NCBI GenBank assembly: GCA_030710605.1
Contig: CP092874.1
Location: 23,139,007 to 23,203,006, forward strand
DNA length: 64,000 bases
From: Cordylochernes scorpioides
Taxonomy: Eukaryota > Arthropoda > Arachnida > Pseudoscorpiones > Chernetidae
Reading direction: 5' to 3'
The stretch's first letter is position 1. Every line of letters starts with the position of its first letter. This document shows positions 10,660 through 19,665 of this stretch, piece by piece. The position numbers were made by a program, and so were the translations under genes. Under the pieces are notes generated by a model that did not search any database, was not told the DNA's origin, and saw nothing but the letters and a program-made list of their open reading frames with translations.

Positions 10660-10817
10660 ATGCACTTGCCCACCATCTGTTATCAAAATTCGAAACTATT
10701 TTAAAGGCGTAAGGTTCTTTTAGAAATTAAACAATTTCTACTGCCCCTTACTGCAATGGAAAAATTAAAGGGAGGGCCTGGCTCATCAGTGGTGAACCCT
10801 CCCAGCGGTTTCGCCAG
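10660..10817. mobile_element. S1 short mobile element with 9-bp target duplication
   Basis: This 158-bp insertion is flanked by TTCAGTATG on both sides (10651-10659 and 10818-10826). The matching empty site with a single TTCAGTATG lies at 34078-34086 in block copy 2. There are no terminal inverted repeats and no coding capacity. The right end holds the interleaved stems GGGAGGG/CCCTCCC and CTGGC/GCCAG. Other copies lie at 24024-24162, 24390-24534, 24580-24733 (inverted), 37985-38045, 47818-47905 and 62554-62710. The lack of inverted ends suggests RNA-based movement, but this is inference. Confidence 0.75.
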
Positions 10818-10996
10818 TTCAGTATGTTACTCACATGTGATGTAGTGAGCCACCACCAGTGTCCACTTCTATGCTAGACACTAATTTCACCAAGTTTTCG
10901 GAAAAGGTGAATTTTGCCCCGTACCTCATCATTACCATTTCTATAGTCTTTGACACCTCCAGTTAGAGTGAAGCTGGGGATAATACTGTGGTATAT

Positions 10997-13212
10997 TTAT
11001 TCAACTATAAATACAAAGCGCGATGTCCCGCCAAGGACACTGGCGCACAAAGGAAAGCAATACAAGAGAGAGAGAGAGAGGGAGAATCTATTTATATATC
11101 CAAAAACATATGCACAAGGCATTTACCATATTCTTGAAATTGGTTTCAAACAAGCATACTATATATATAGGTAATTTAATTTAAACACATCTCAAAATAA
11201 AGAAAAAGGAAAAAAAAATCATATATACAGCACATAGTTACAATTATACCTAACACTTGAGATTATTTAAAAACTTTGATATAAATTTACAAAATCTATT
11301 GAATTCAATGTATGAATCCCTGTTGGATATCAGTTCTCTTGGATCGGTACAGAGAATACCCTTATTGAGTCTGTAGTCTTGAAATGCTGGGCACTTAAGT
11401 ATAAGATGAGTAGAATCTTGAATGCGGCATCCACAAAAACAGCCCGGATCCTCCGATGCGTGGATTCTTTCCAGAAAACTTCCGAAATTACCATGGTTGG
11501 TTACAAATTGTGTGTTGTGGAAATTAGGGCGAAAATAATTTGGAATACCCCGGTTGAAAAAACTTGTAAATGTCTCGTTTGTATTATTCAGTGAGAGCAA
11601 CATTCTTTTGTCTATATAGGATTTAATTATAAAGGGAATATCGATGTTGTATTTTTGCTTGTCCTCGAACGATAAGTTATTCAAGTCATATTTCATATTT
11701 TTTGCTTCAATGTAATCTACAATCAATGGAGTTTTAGCCAAACTGTGAACACAGTTGTACGAAGTTGTCTTGTAAGCTTGAATGCTCCATATTAATATCT
11801 GATATTGCATTGAGTTTAATTTTTGTATCGATTTTTATTTAAAAATTTGAACCATATCTCTAATCCATATGTTAAAGTTGATCTGAATAAAGATTTATAC
11901 AATGTAATTCTTTTATGGGAGCTAAAACCCCATGATTTGCTGCAAAGAGAGAATAGAATTTTTTTTATTCTTTGAGTTCTGCTCACTATTTCCTCTATAT
12001 GAAAAGCAAAATTCAATTTGTTTTTTCTTCTATGATTTGCAATTGTTATTCCTAAAATTTTTATTTTTTGTACTGGTGAAATTAATCCACTCTTAAATTT
12101 AACTGGGATCTTCTCTTTATTATGCAAATATAAAATGTTTGTTTTTTCGGAACTGATTTCTAACTTGTTCTTAATACACCACAATTCGATAGTACGTATT
12201 TAATGCTTCCTCTATAACTATTTTTAGTGATGTTAGATCTTTATTCCAGCATATTACCGAAATATCATCCGCATAACAAATCAACTCACAATTGGGCACC
12301 TGAAAATTCATCAGCAAATCATTCAACAAATTGTCCATAGAAGTGGAGAAAGCGGACCGCCCTGAGGACACCCCTTAGTAATTGGGTTTGAAGTTGTTAA
12401 ATTGTCGTAACTGAAAGAAATGATCCTGGAATTTAAATATGATTGTAGAATTTTGATCAATTTTTCCGGTAAATTATCTGAGTCTATTCTTTTGATGATC
12501 GCTGGCCACCAGGCATTATCAAAAGCCCCCGAGATATCTATTGTAACTAGTGCAGACAGTTCTTTTTGCTTATGCTCCATTAATACATTGATTATAGTAT
12601 TCAAAGCAGTGATAGTTGACTTAGACTTGATAAATCCGTGCTGCCTCGAGCTTAACAGATTGTTTTGAATATAAAATTCATATATTTTATTTTCGAGAAT
12701 TTTTTCAAGAATCTTTGAAAAATTTGATAATAAAGATATCGGACGGTAGCTTTTAGCTGATTCATAATTGGTTTTGTTGGGTTTGGCTATTATTTTGAGT
12801 GCTGCTGTTTTCCATTTTTTTTGGGAAGTATCCTATTTGAATACATTTATTAAATAGTTAGTGTAATATCGGAAGTATTAATTGAAAAGCATTCTTTATC
12901 ATATTATTACTAATATTGTCTGGACCAGGAGATTTATTTACATTAATTTTGTCGATTAGCTCTTCTATTTCTTTCTTATGAATATTGCATGAGTTGGAGT
13001 TTGTAAAATTCGGTGTATAGTTCCTTATTGATGTATGGTGAGCAGTATCCGATATAGTTGTATCATCAGGAATTAATTCATTAACCAGATCTTTTATTAG
13101 AGTTTCTTTAGAATCTACTGGTGCCTGTTCAATTATTGGTAATCCCTTTTGTTGATTAGAGGAACTCAGTTTTTTTTAAGGTTTTATAGGCGTTTCCAAA
13201 CGGATTAATAGA
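10997..13212 (-). mobile_element. R1/Jockey-type LINE, 3' part, runs into gap
   Basis: The element lies on the minus strand. Its 3' end is at about 10997, where the sequence departs from the LINE-free block copy at about 34264 (GTGGTATAT in both). It contains a (GA)n tract at about 11066-11084 in the 3' UTR and reverse transcriptase plus C-terminal zinc region from 13212 down to 11250. The endonuclease end is missing, cut by the gap at 13213. The partner at 62890-64000 is cut by the window end. Confidence 0.8.
11250..13212 (-). pseudogene. LINE ORF2: reverse transcriptase and C-terminal zinc motif
   Basis: Read on the minus strand from 13212: NPFGNAYKTL, NKSPGPDNISN, SYRPISLLSNFSKILEKIL, QHGFIKSKST, the catalytic region VTIDISGAFDNAWWP (about 12530), KGCPQGGPLSPLLW (about 12350) and CYADDISVIC (about 12270). 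Then come the downstream RT part (KIKILGITI) and a C-terminal zinc-like motif, CFCGCRIQDSTHLILKCP, near 11430. The IDISGAFDNAWWP form suggests the R1 or LOA/Jockey group. Several frameshifts and stops split it, so it is inactive. Confidence 0.8.
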
Positions 13213-13312
13213 NNNNNNNNNNNNNNNNNNNNNNNNNNNNNNNNNNNNNNNNNNNNNNNNNNNNNNNNNNNNNNNNNNNNNNNNNNNNNNNNNNNNNNNN
13301 NNNNNNNNNNNN
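13213..13312. other. Assembly gap, 100 N
   Basis: Exactly 100 N, the usual size for a gap of unknown length. LINE sequence stops at the left edge and unrelated AT-rich sequence follows. Order and distance across it are not certain. Confidence 0.99.
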
Positions 13313-13918
13313 GGTTATTTTTCTATTTAGAGAGATAGTGAATCTGAATATTTTTCAATTTTAAAATACACAGATTCATAGAAGGTTCATATACTTATTT
13401 TCATATATGATCTAATTATACAATATCATATTTATATAACATTCGAAGATTATATTGTATGCTATTTCAATTTAGATACAAAAATAAAGACAGGAAAACA
13501 AGTTTTCATATTTATTTTTGAGAATATTCATGGCGAAATTTATAGAATAAACAGAAAAAAAAATTGAAGAAAAATATAGAGTAGCAATGTATAGAAAAAA
13601 AGATAATCCAACTATAAACTTTTATTTTACATATAAAACAATTTTAACGAATATTTAAGGTATCAAAAATAATATTTGCTCGAGAAAAGATCTACCTAGA
13701 CTTTTGTGTCTAATAGAATATAAAAATAAAGGTTATTATGAAAAGCTTTATGAAATAAGTACAAATTTGTCTTTTTGCAGTCACCATTGCTATTCCTTGT
13801 GAAGTTACACTCTCGTTAAAAAACATACAATATGCAATTTTTCAGAGTACACAATTATAAAATAAATCTTATCAAATATATTTTTCAAACTTCAAATATA
13901 TATATATATATATATATA
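13313..13918. other. AT-rich sequence, no gene
   Basis: No open frame or recognised repeat is seen until a (TA)n run at about 13897-13922 immediately before the PLE terminus. The LINE does not obviously continue here. Confidence 0.6.
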
Positions 13919-14043
13919 TATAATAATAAATAGTTATTTAATTTTATAGTCCAGTTTTGTATTAAGATTATCTTCACTATTATGATCATTTAAATACAAA
14001 TTATAAAATTTGTAAAATGTTATTAATTTGTAGATAGAGAGAG
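13919..14043 (-). repeat. PLE inverted tail
   Basis: Reverse complement of 14908-15033 (and of 19197-19322): begins TATAATAATAAATAG and ends GTAGATAGAGAGAGA. It gives the element about 125-bp terminal inverted repeats, as seen in other PLEs carrying partial inverted flanks. Confidence 0.85.
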
Positions 14044-15033
14044 AAAGATTATAAAACTTAGCTTTCTTCCTTTAACTATTTTTCCTATCTTCTTTAATTT
14101 TCTTGTTGTTCAAAAAAATTCTGAATAAATGGTCTAAATTTGAAATGTGGGGGGACATTCCCCTCCCGCGACATGTGCCAGCCAGAAATAGATATACACA
14201 ATGGAGGACGCAGCGGCCAAGGTAGGTTTACAGTTTGAATTTGTTAACACTTGTATCTGTTATATGTTCATTTAAATATTTCACTGAAACAACTTAATAT
14301 TAACACATAAAATACGGTTTAAAAGAGATCTATGACATAATAAAGAAGGGGTTGAAATGTCGCTGGAATTTTATCTGATGATCCCCGTTCCAGCAGATCT
14401 CTTTTTCCAATTTATTTCAATTTAAAGTTTTTTGTGTATGTCTGGTCTACCATTAGGGTTTCAAAACATAATATCCAAACTTATAACAAATGTTAATTCA
14501 TACTATAGATATATTACTAAATACAACTATTTATAATCATATTATAAAATAAAAAAACCTTTAAAAATCTTTTTAAAAAAAAAAAAAAAAGGATAAAATA
14601 TAAAATCATAAAAAAATATATATATATATACTAACAATCTTATCTACCTTCTTTATAAAACTCTTTTTTTTTTTTTTTTTCCTTATTATTAGTTTGATTA
14701 AAAGTGCATGGTTCTGTCTTTCTCTCTTTTTTCTAACTATTATATATATTATCTCTTCGATTATTCTATATATAGGATTAGAGTATGTCTGAATGACGTG
14801 TAAAAGCCGATGTAATAGACGTTACTTTGTTAATTTTTTTTATTGTTATTAATTATAAATATATAATTAACTTGAGGATGTAATAGAAGTAAAGGATTTT
14901 TTTTTTTTCTCTCTCTATCTACAAATTAATAACATTTTACAAATTTTATAATTTGTATTTAAATGATCATAATAGTGAAGATAATCTTAATACAAAACTG
15001 GACTATAAAATTAAATAACTATTTATTATTATA
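14044..15033 (+). repeat. PLE upstream LTR-like repeat (pLTR)
   Basis: About 990 bp, matching 18336-19322 with only a few differences, mostly in A, T and AT runs. It contains a conserved GC-rich patch (GGGGGGACATTCCCCTCCCG near 14150), an ATG-containing stretch near 14200, and the structured segment at 14321-14405. Promoter function is expected for PLE flanking repeats but not shown by sequence alone. Confidence 0.85.
14321..14405 (+). ncRNA. Candidate structured RNA with interleaved stems in pLTR
   Basis: An outer stem AAAAGAGATCT (14321-14331) pairs with 14395-14405. Inside, GGGG (14348-14351) pairs with CCCC (14383-14386), and GCTGGAA (14362-14368) pairs with TTCCAGC (14388-14394). The two inner stems interleave, giving an H-type pseudoknot. 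GAAA (14354-14357) and CTGATGA (14375-14381) sit in its loops, the same words as the hammerhead core but in an order that does not build a normal hammerhead. Function unknown. Confidence 0.4.
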
Positions 15034-15590
15034 ATTAATTTAGATTTAGCTTGCTAATCTAATCAAATCTAACTGATATAAGTTATCATTATTATCAGTT
15101 TGCTCCTTAAGTTTTTAAAATTAGAATCACTGTTATAATTTTGTTATATAGTTTCTACACTATATTAATTCATATGAGCTTGCTCTATGATATATTTTTT
15201 TTATATATAACATAATATACAAATTAAATTATATTAGATATTCTAATATAAATAAATCTTCATACAAATTTTAATTATCTTTCATTGTTTGATTATTAAA
15301 AATTAAATTATAAAAGTAATTCTAGAAAAAAAAAATAATTTCAGAACTTTTGTTTTTTTCAGTGTTTTTGTTAGTTTAAAGATGTTTTTTTTATTAGTTA
15401 TTCTTAAAAATATAACAGATAACAAACAGTAATATCTATATATTTATAGATTAATTATTCAATTTATTACAAATTTTATCACCACAAAAACAATTAAGTA
15501 AAATATATTTAAAAAATTCATAAGAATAACAAACTAAAAAAACTAAAAAAAACTACAAACATATTAGTGTTAGCACCTCTTTTATGTTAA
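15034..15590. other. PLE leader between pLTR and ORF
   Basis: Very AT-rich, with no open frame of note. The reading frame of the following ORF is closed by TAA at 15588-15590. Confidence 0.6.
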
Positions 15591-18011
15591 TTTAAACTCG
15601 CTAAGAATTGCCTAAGAAAAAATTGTCAAACTTGTCCCTCTCTTAAGAACCATGACACTTTTCAAACAACTAGTTGTAAATTAGTGAATACTATTTATAA
15701 ATTAACATGCCAAATTTGTCAACTATCATATATAGGACAAACTTGTAATCCATTAAATATACGAATAAACCTACATAGAAACCACGCTAAAAAATCAATT
15801 GGTAATATATATATGAAAGAACACAATCAATTACATACTTTTAACAACTTTAAGATAGAAATACTAGACATATGTCAAAACAAAAAACAACGACTATTAT
15901 TAGAAAACAACTACATTTATAAACACAACACATTATTCCCTTATGGACTTAACGACGAATTAAACTACACATACAAACCACAAACAGAAGAAATTTCAAC
16001 TTATGAAATCAGTTGCATATATAAAAATGAATTTAAAACTAAACCTAATAAAACTAGAGGTAAAACTACAAATAAATTAGGTTACATTGAATTTGAAGAA
16101 TTACTGGACCCAAAACAAATGTACACTAACAACTTCGTCGATAAATTTATTAAAACATTATTTAAACTAAATAATAATAAATTTATCAAACTCATAGAAT
16201 ATATTAAAATTCATAATCTGACTAACAGATTAATAGATATCACACACGACATCTTTAAATACAGAAAAATTAAACAAAATACTAATAACATTAATATTAT
16301 CATTAAATTTAATAACAATTTATTTAATCATATTAAATTTAATGATATTTTTAATAACCAAATCATCAATAATCTTTTCCCTATAAAAAATTTAAATTTT
16401 AAAACAATCTGGAGATACAATAAAAATATAGGTAATTTAGTTTGCAATTATAAACAATTTATTAATAATTTGGCAAATTTTAAAAAAATTAAATGTAATT
16501 GCAACAACTATATTGATAAATATAAGTACTCAGGTCATATATTAACTAGCAACTTTTCTTTTTTAAATCCAGAATATCAAGAAATTTTAAATAAAGGGTA
16601 TAAATATATACCTCAAATTAAACACAATTATAATAATACAATTAAATCTATATTAAAAGATATAGATATTTTCATAAATAAAACTAGTATAAAATACAGT
16701 ATTCCAGAATTTACTTTTCTGGAATGGAAACATAATATTAAAAAGGAAATTATAAATTATTATAATAATACACTTAAATACACAAAACCCAATTCAGACA
16801 TTCCTTCTTTCAAAGAAAATATAATTAATTTACAAAAGGACTATATTATCACTCCTATAGATAAATGTCCCAATAATTTATCTTTAATTTGTAAAAATCT
16901 ATACCACGATATACTAAAAAAGGAAATTGATAATAATCATAAATACACTTTTGCTAGAACTACAGGCACAAAAATCAAAAAAGACATCAAAAATGTTGAA
17001 AATTCACTAAAAATTTATAATAACCACAAAAATCCAAACATACCAAAGTTCTATATAATTCCTAAACTACACAAAAAACCTATTTCTTTCAGAACAATCA
17101 CATCTGGTATAAATTCAGTCATAAAAAATATTGATATACAATTAGCCTCAACACTACAATTTATTATAAATAAATTAACTAATAAATATAATTATAAATT
17201 TAGCGACTCAAATAAAAAAATCATTAATTATTTAATGAACAATTGGACAAACATTGAAACAGTACACACATTTGACTTTGAGGACCTATATTCTAAAATA
17301 AATTTAAGAGATCTAAATAATAAAATAACCAATTTATTTAATGAATTAATTAATGACAAAACTTTCTACATTAAAATTATTCATAACAGATATAAAACAT
17401 TTAAATTAGATCTTAAAACAGCAAAAACTCTACTGGAAACATTTTTAAATTTTAACTATATAGAATTTAAAAATAAAATATATATTCAATCAGAAGGCGT
17501 TCCCATGGGTACTTCTTCTAGTCCGTTACTAGCAAATTTAATATTGTTCTGGTACGAAAGAGAATACTTTCTACAAAATAATATTAATTGGCAAATATTC
17601 CGATATGTAGATGACATAATAATATTTAATAATCCACTGTTTAAAAAATTAATACCTGAAATATATCCTAAATACTTGAAACTTAAGAACAATGAAAAAA
17701 TTTAAAGAAACAAAAAAGTTAACTTTTTAGACTTGAATATAGACCTTACAAATAGTGCTGTTAGAGTTTATAATAAAAAGAGTAATTATAATTTCAATAT
17801 TATAAAATACTGTAATATGAATTCTAATATATCATTAAATTGCTGTAAAGGTATATATTATGGTCAGTTTCTAAGATTTTATAGAATAAATAATATATTA
17901 GATAATTTCATAGAAGATGTTAAAAATTTAAACATGGAATTTATTAAAAACAAATTTAGTATCAAACAAGTAAAATATTTCAACAGTATATCAATTATAA
18001 AATATTTATAA
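15591..18011 (+). CDS. PLE protein: GIY-YIG nuclease then reverse transcriptase, one in-frame stop
   Basis: The frame is open from 15591 to 18011 except for one TAA at 17703-17705; the same frame continues with KKVNFLDLNIDL after it. No in-frame ATG precedes the nuclease motifs; the first start-like codon is GTG at 15684. Upstream codons still encode Cys-rich sequence (CLRKNCQTC), which looks like part of the nuclease zinc finger. Counting from 15684, GIY-YIG spans residues about 1-92: TIYKLTC, SYIGQT, an Arg in LNIRINLH, the Glu in LLLENNY, and FPYGLN. RT motifs follow: IPKLHKKP, FDFEDLYSKIN, EGVPMGTSSSPLLANL and catalytic YVDD at 641-644. The nuclease would nick target DNA and the RT would prime from it. 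The product as written is truncated after YVDD. Confidence 0.85.
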
Positions 18012-18335
18012 AAAAAAATAAATGGAAATATCCATTTATGAAATCAACTTTCTATAATTTCTCTTAATATTAACTAATACAAATTTATAATCTTTAACAG
18101 TTAATTAAACTTTTATTAAATAACTGATTAAAAGATTTTTTCACAAGATTTTTAAAGTGTTAAAGTATATAGTTCATTTTTGTTTAATCTCCAATTTCTG
18201 GGGAGGAAAATGGAAGTTAAATAAAGATGAATTTGCACAATTAATAGCTTTATTAAACTCTTATAATTTGCCTTTTTAAAGGAATATTAAAAGATGAATA
18301 AGTGTTAAATCAGTTATTTTGATATAACTATCTGT
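18012..18335. other. PLE 3' untranslated part
   Basis: AT-rich sequence between the stop codon (TAA at 18009) and the downstream pLTR. No motif recognised. Confidence 0.6.
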
Positions 18336-19322
18336 AAAGATTATAAAACTTAGCTTTCTTCCTTTAACTATTTTTCCTATCTTCTTTAATTTTCTTGTTG
18401 TTCAAAAAAATTCTGAATAAATGGTCTAAATTTGAAATGTGGGGGGACATTCCCCTCCCGCGACATGTGCCAGCCAGAAATAGATATACACAATGGAGGA
18501 CGCAGCGGCCAAGGTAGGTTTACAGTTTGAATTTGTTAACACTTGTATCTGTTATATGTTCATTTAAATATTTCACTGAAACAACTTAATATTAACACAT
18601 AAAATACGGTTTAAAAGAGATCTATGACATAATAAAGAAGGGGTTGAAATGTCGCTGGAATTTTATCTGATGATCCCCGTTCCAGCAGATCTCTTTTTCC
18701 AATTTATTTCAATTTAAAGTTTTTTGTGTATGTCTGGTCTACCATTAGGGTTTCAAAACATAATATCCAAACTTATAACAAATGTTAATTCATACTATAG
18801 ATATATTACTAAATACAACTATTTATAATCATATTATAAAATAAAAAAACCTTTAAAAATCTTTTTAAAAAAAAAAAAAAAGGATAAAATATAAAATCAT
18901 AAAAAAAAAAATATATATATACTAACAATCTTATCTACCTTCTTTATAAAACTCTTTTTTTTTTTTTTTTTCCTTATTATTAGTTTGATTAAAAGTGCAT
19001 GGTTCTGTCTTTCTCTCTTTTTTCTAACTATTATATATATTATCTCTTCGATTATTCTATATATAGGATTAGAGTATGTCTGAATGACGTGTAAAAGCCG
19101 ATGTAATAGACGTTACTTTGTTAATTTTTTTTATTGTTATTAATTATAAATATATAATTAACTTGAGGATGTAATAGAAGTAAAGGATTTTTTTTTTCTC
19201 TCTCTATCTACAAATTAATAACATTTTACAAATTTTATAATTTGTATTTAAATGATCATAATAGTGAAGATAATCTTAATACAAAACTGGACTATAAAAT
19301 TAAATAACTATTTATTATTATA
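18336..19322 (+). repeat. PLE downstream pLTR
   Basis: Direct repeat of 14044-15033. It ends CTATTTATTATTATA at 19322, where the Gypsy LTR starts. Small differences from the upstream copy lie mostly in homopolymer and AT tracts. Confidence 0.85.
18613..18697 (+). ncRNA. Second copy of the pLTR interleaved-stem motif
   Basis: Same elements as at 14321: outer stem 18613-18623/18687-18697, GGGG 18640-18643 with CCCC 18675-18678, GCTGGAA 18654-18660 with TTCCAGC 18680-18686, GAAA 18646-18649 and CTGATGA 18667-18673. Identical to the first copy. Confidence 0.4.
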
Positions 19323-19509
19323 GCAATAAATATGTATATATATATGTTTCTATGAAAATGTTAATCTGCAAGACGCAGGTTATCATCATCCCTTTTTGAT
19401 TTGTTTTTGTCACTTTTTGGCGTTTCGAAAATAAACAATAAAAGGCTGTATCAGACTTTACTAAGACAATAAAGATTTGCTAAAAATAAATGTGTACGAA
19501 GATGTTGCA
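19323..19509 (+). repeat. Gypsy 5' LTR
   Basis: Starts GCAATAAATATG and ends GAAGATGTTGCA. Identical to 23678-23864. AATAAA signals near 19431-19490 could serve for polyadenylation. Confidence 0.9.
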
Positions 19510-19526
19510 TTTGGCGACGAGGATAT
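19510..19526 (+). promoter_or_regulatory. Candidate primer binding site
   Basis: TTTGGCGACGAGGATAT lies directly downstream of the 5' LTR, where the tRNA primer site of an LTR retrotransposon is expected. I cannot assign the tRNA. Confidence 0.5.
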
Positions 19527-19665
19527 AAGAGTAAGTACCCTCGAATTTTGAAGTAAATATTTTTAGAAAATTTCTTTGATTTTTTTTGCATATAATTGAA
19601 AGTAAATTTTAAAAGACACAAATTGCAAAGTTTTAGGATGCAAATTTAGGAAAGAGTGGAAAAAA

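Larger units (their letters stand above)
1..13212. other. Large direct duplication, block copy 1 (partner 51330-64000)
   Basis: Nearly every feature from 1 to about 12100 recurs in the same order and orientation at 51330-64000: 151-bp repeat, PB-1, pogo-like ends, tRNA-like SINE, 139-bp minisatellite, palindrome, second SINE, MITE, Copia, S1 and LINE. The offset grows from about 51100 to 51890, mainly because the arrays differ in copy number. Copia and LINE sequences are nearly identical between the copies, including shared nonsense codons, so they were duplicated together rather than inserted independently. Confidence 0.9.
13919..19322 (+). mobile_element. Penelope-like element with N-terminal GIY-YIG (Naiad-type)
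   Basis: The layout is: inverted tail (13919-14043), LTR-like direct repeat (14044-15033), leader (15034-15590), one long frame (15591-18011), and a second direct repeat (18336-19322). The inverted tail is the complement of the last about 125 bp of each direct repeat, so the element ends in inverted repeats as well. These flanks are typical of PLEs. The coding order GIY-YIG then reverse transcriptase is the permuted type described for Naiad/Chlamys PLEs, not the canonical C-terminal nuclease. The two direct repeats are almost identical, indicating recent formation. Confidence 0.85.

Noticed and set aside
10660..10817. Type II hammerhead on the minus strand of S1
   Set aside because: CTGATGAG and CGAAAC with a 5-bp stem II fit well, but the 19 nt between them cannot hold both other helices and a proper NUH site.
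13897..13922. (TA)n tract as a regulatory element
   Set aside because: A simple repeat next to the PLE terminus; more likely the insertion target or slippage.
14354..14381. Standard hammerhead ribozyme in the PLE repeat (GAAATGTC and CTGATGA present)
   Set aside because: The pieces occur in an order that cannot build helix I next to CTGATGA; the partner of GCTGGAA lies after the second strand of stem II, not before the core. I report it as a pseudoknot of unknown function instead.
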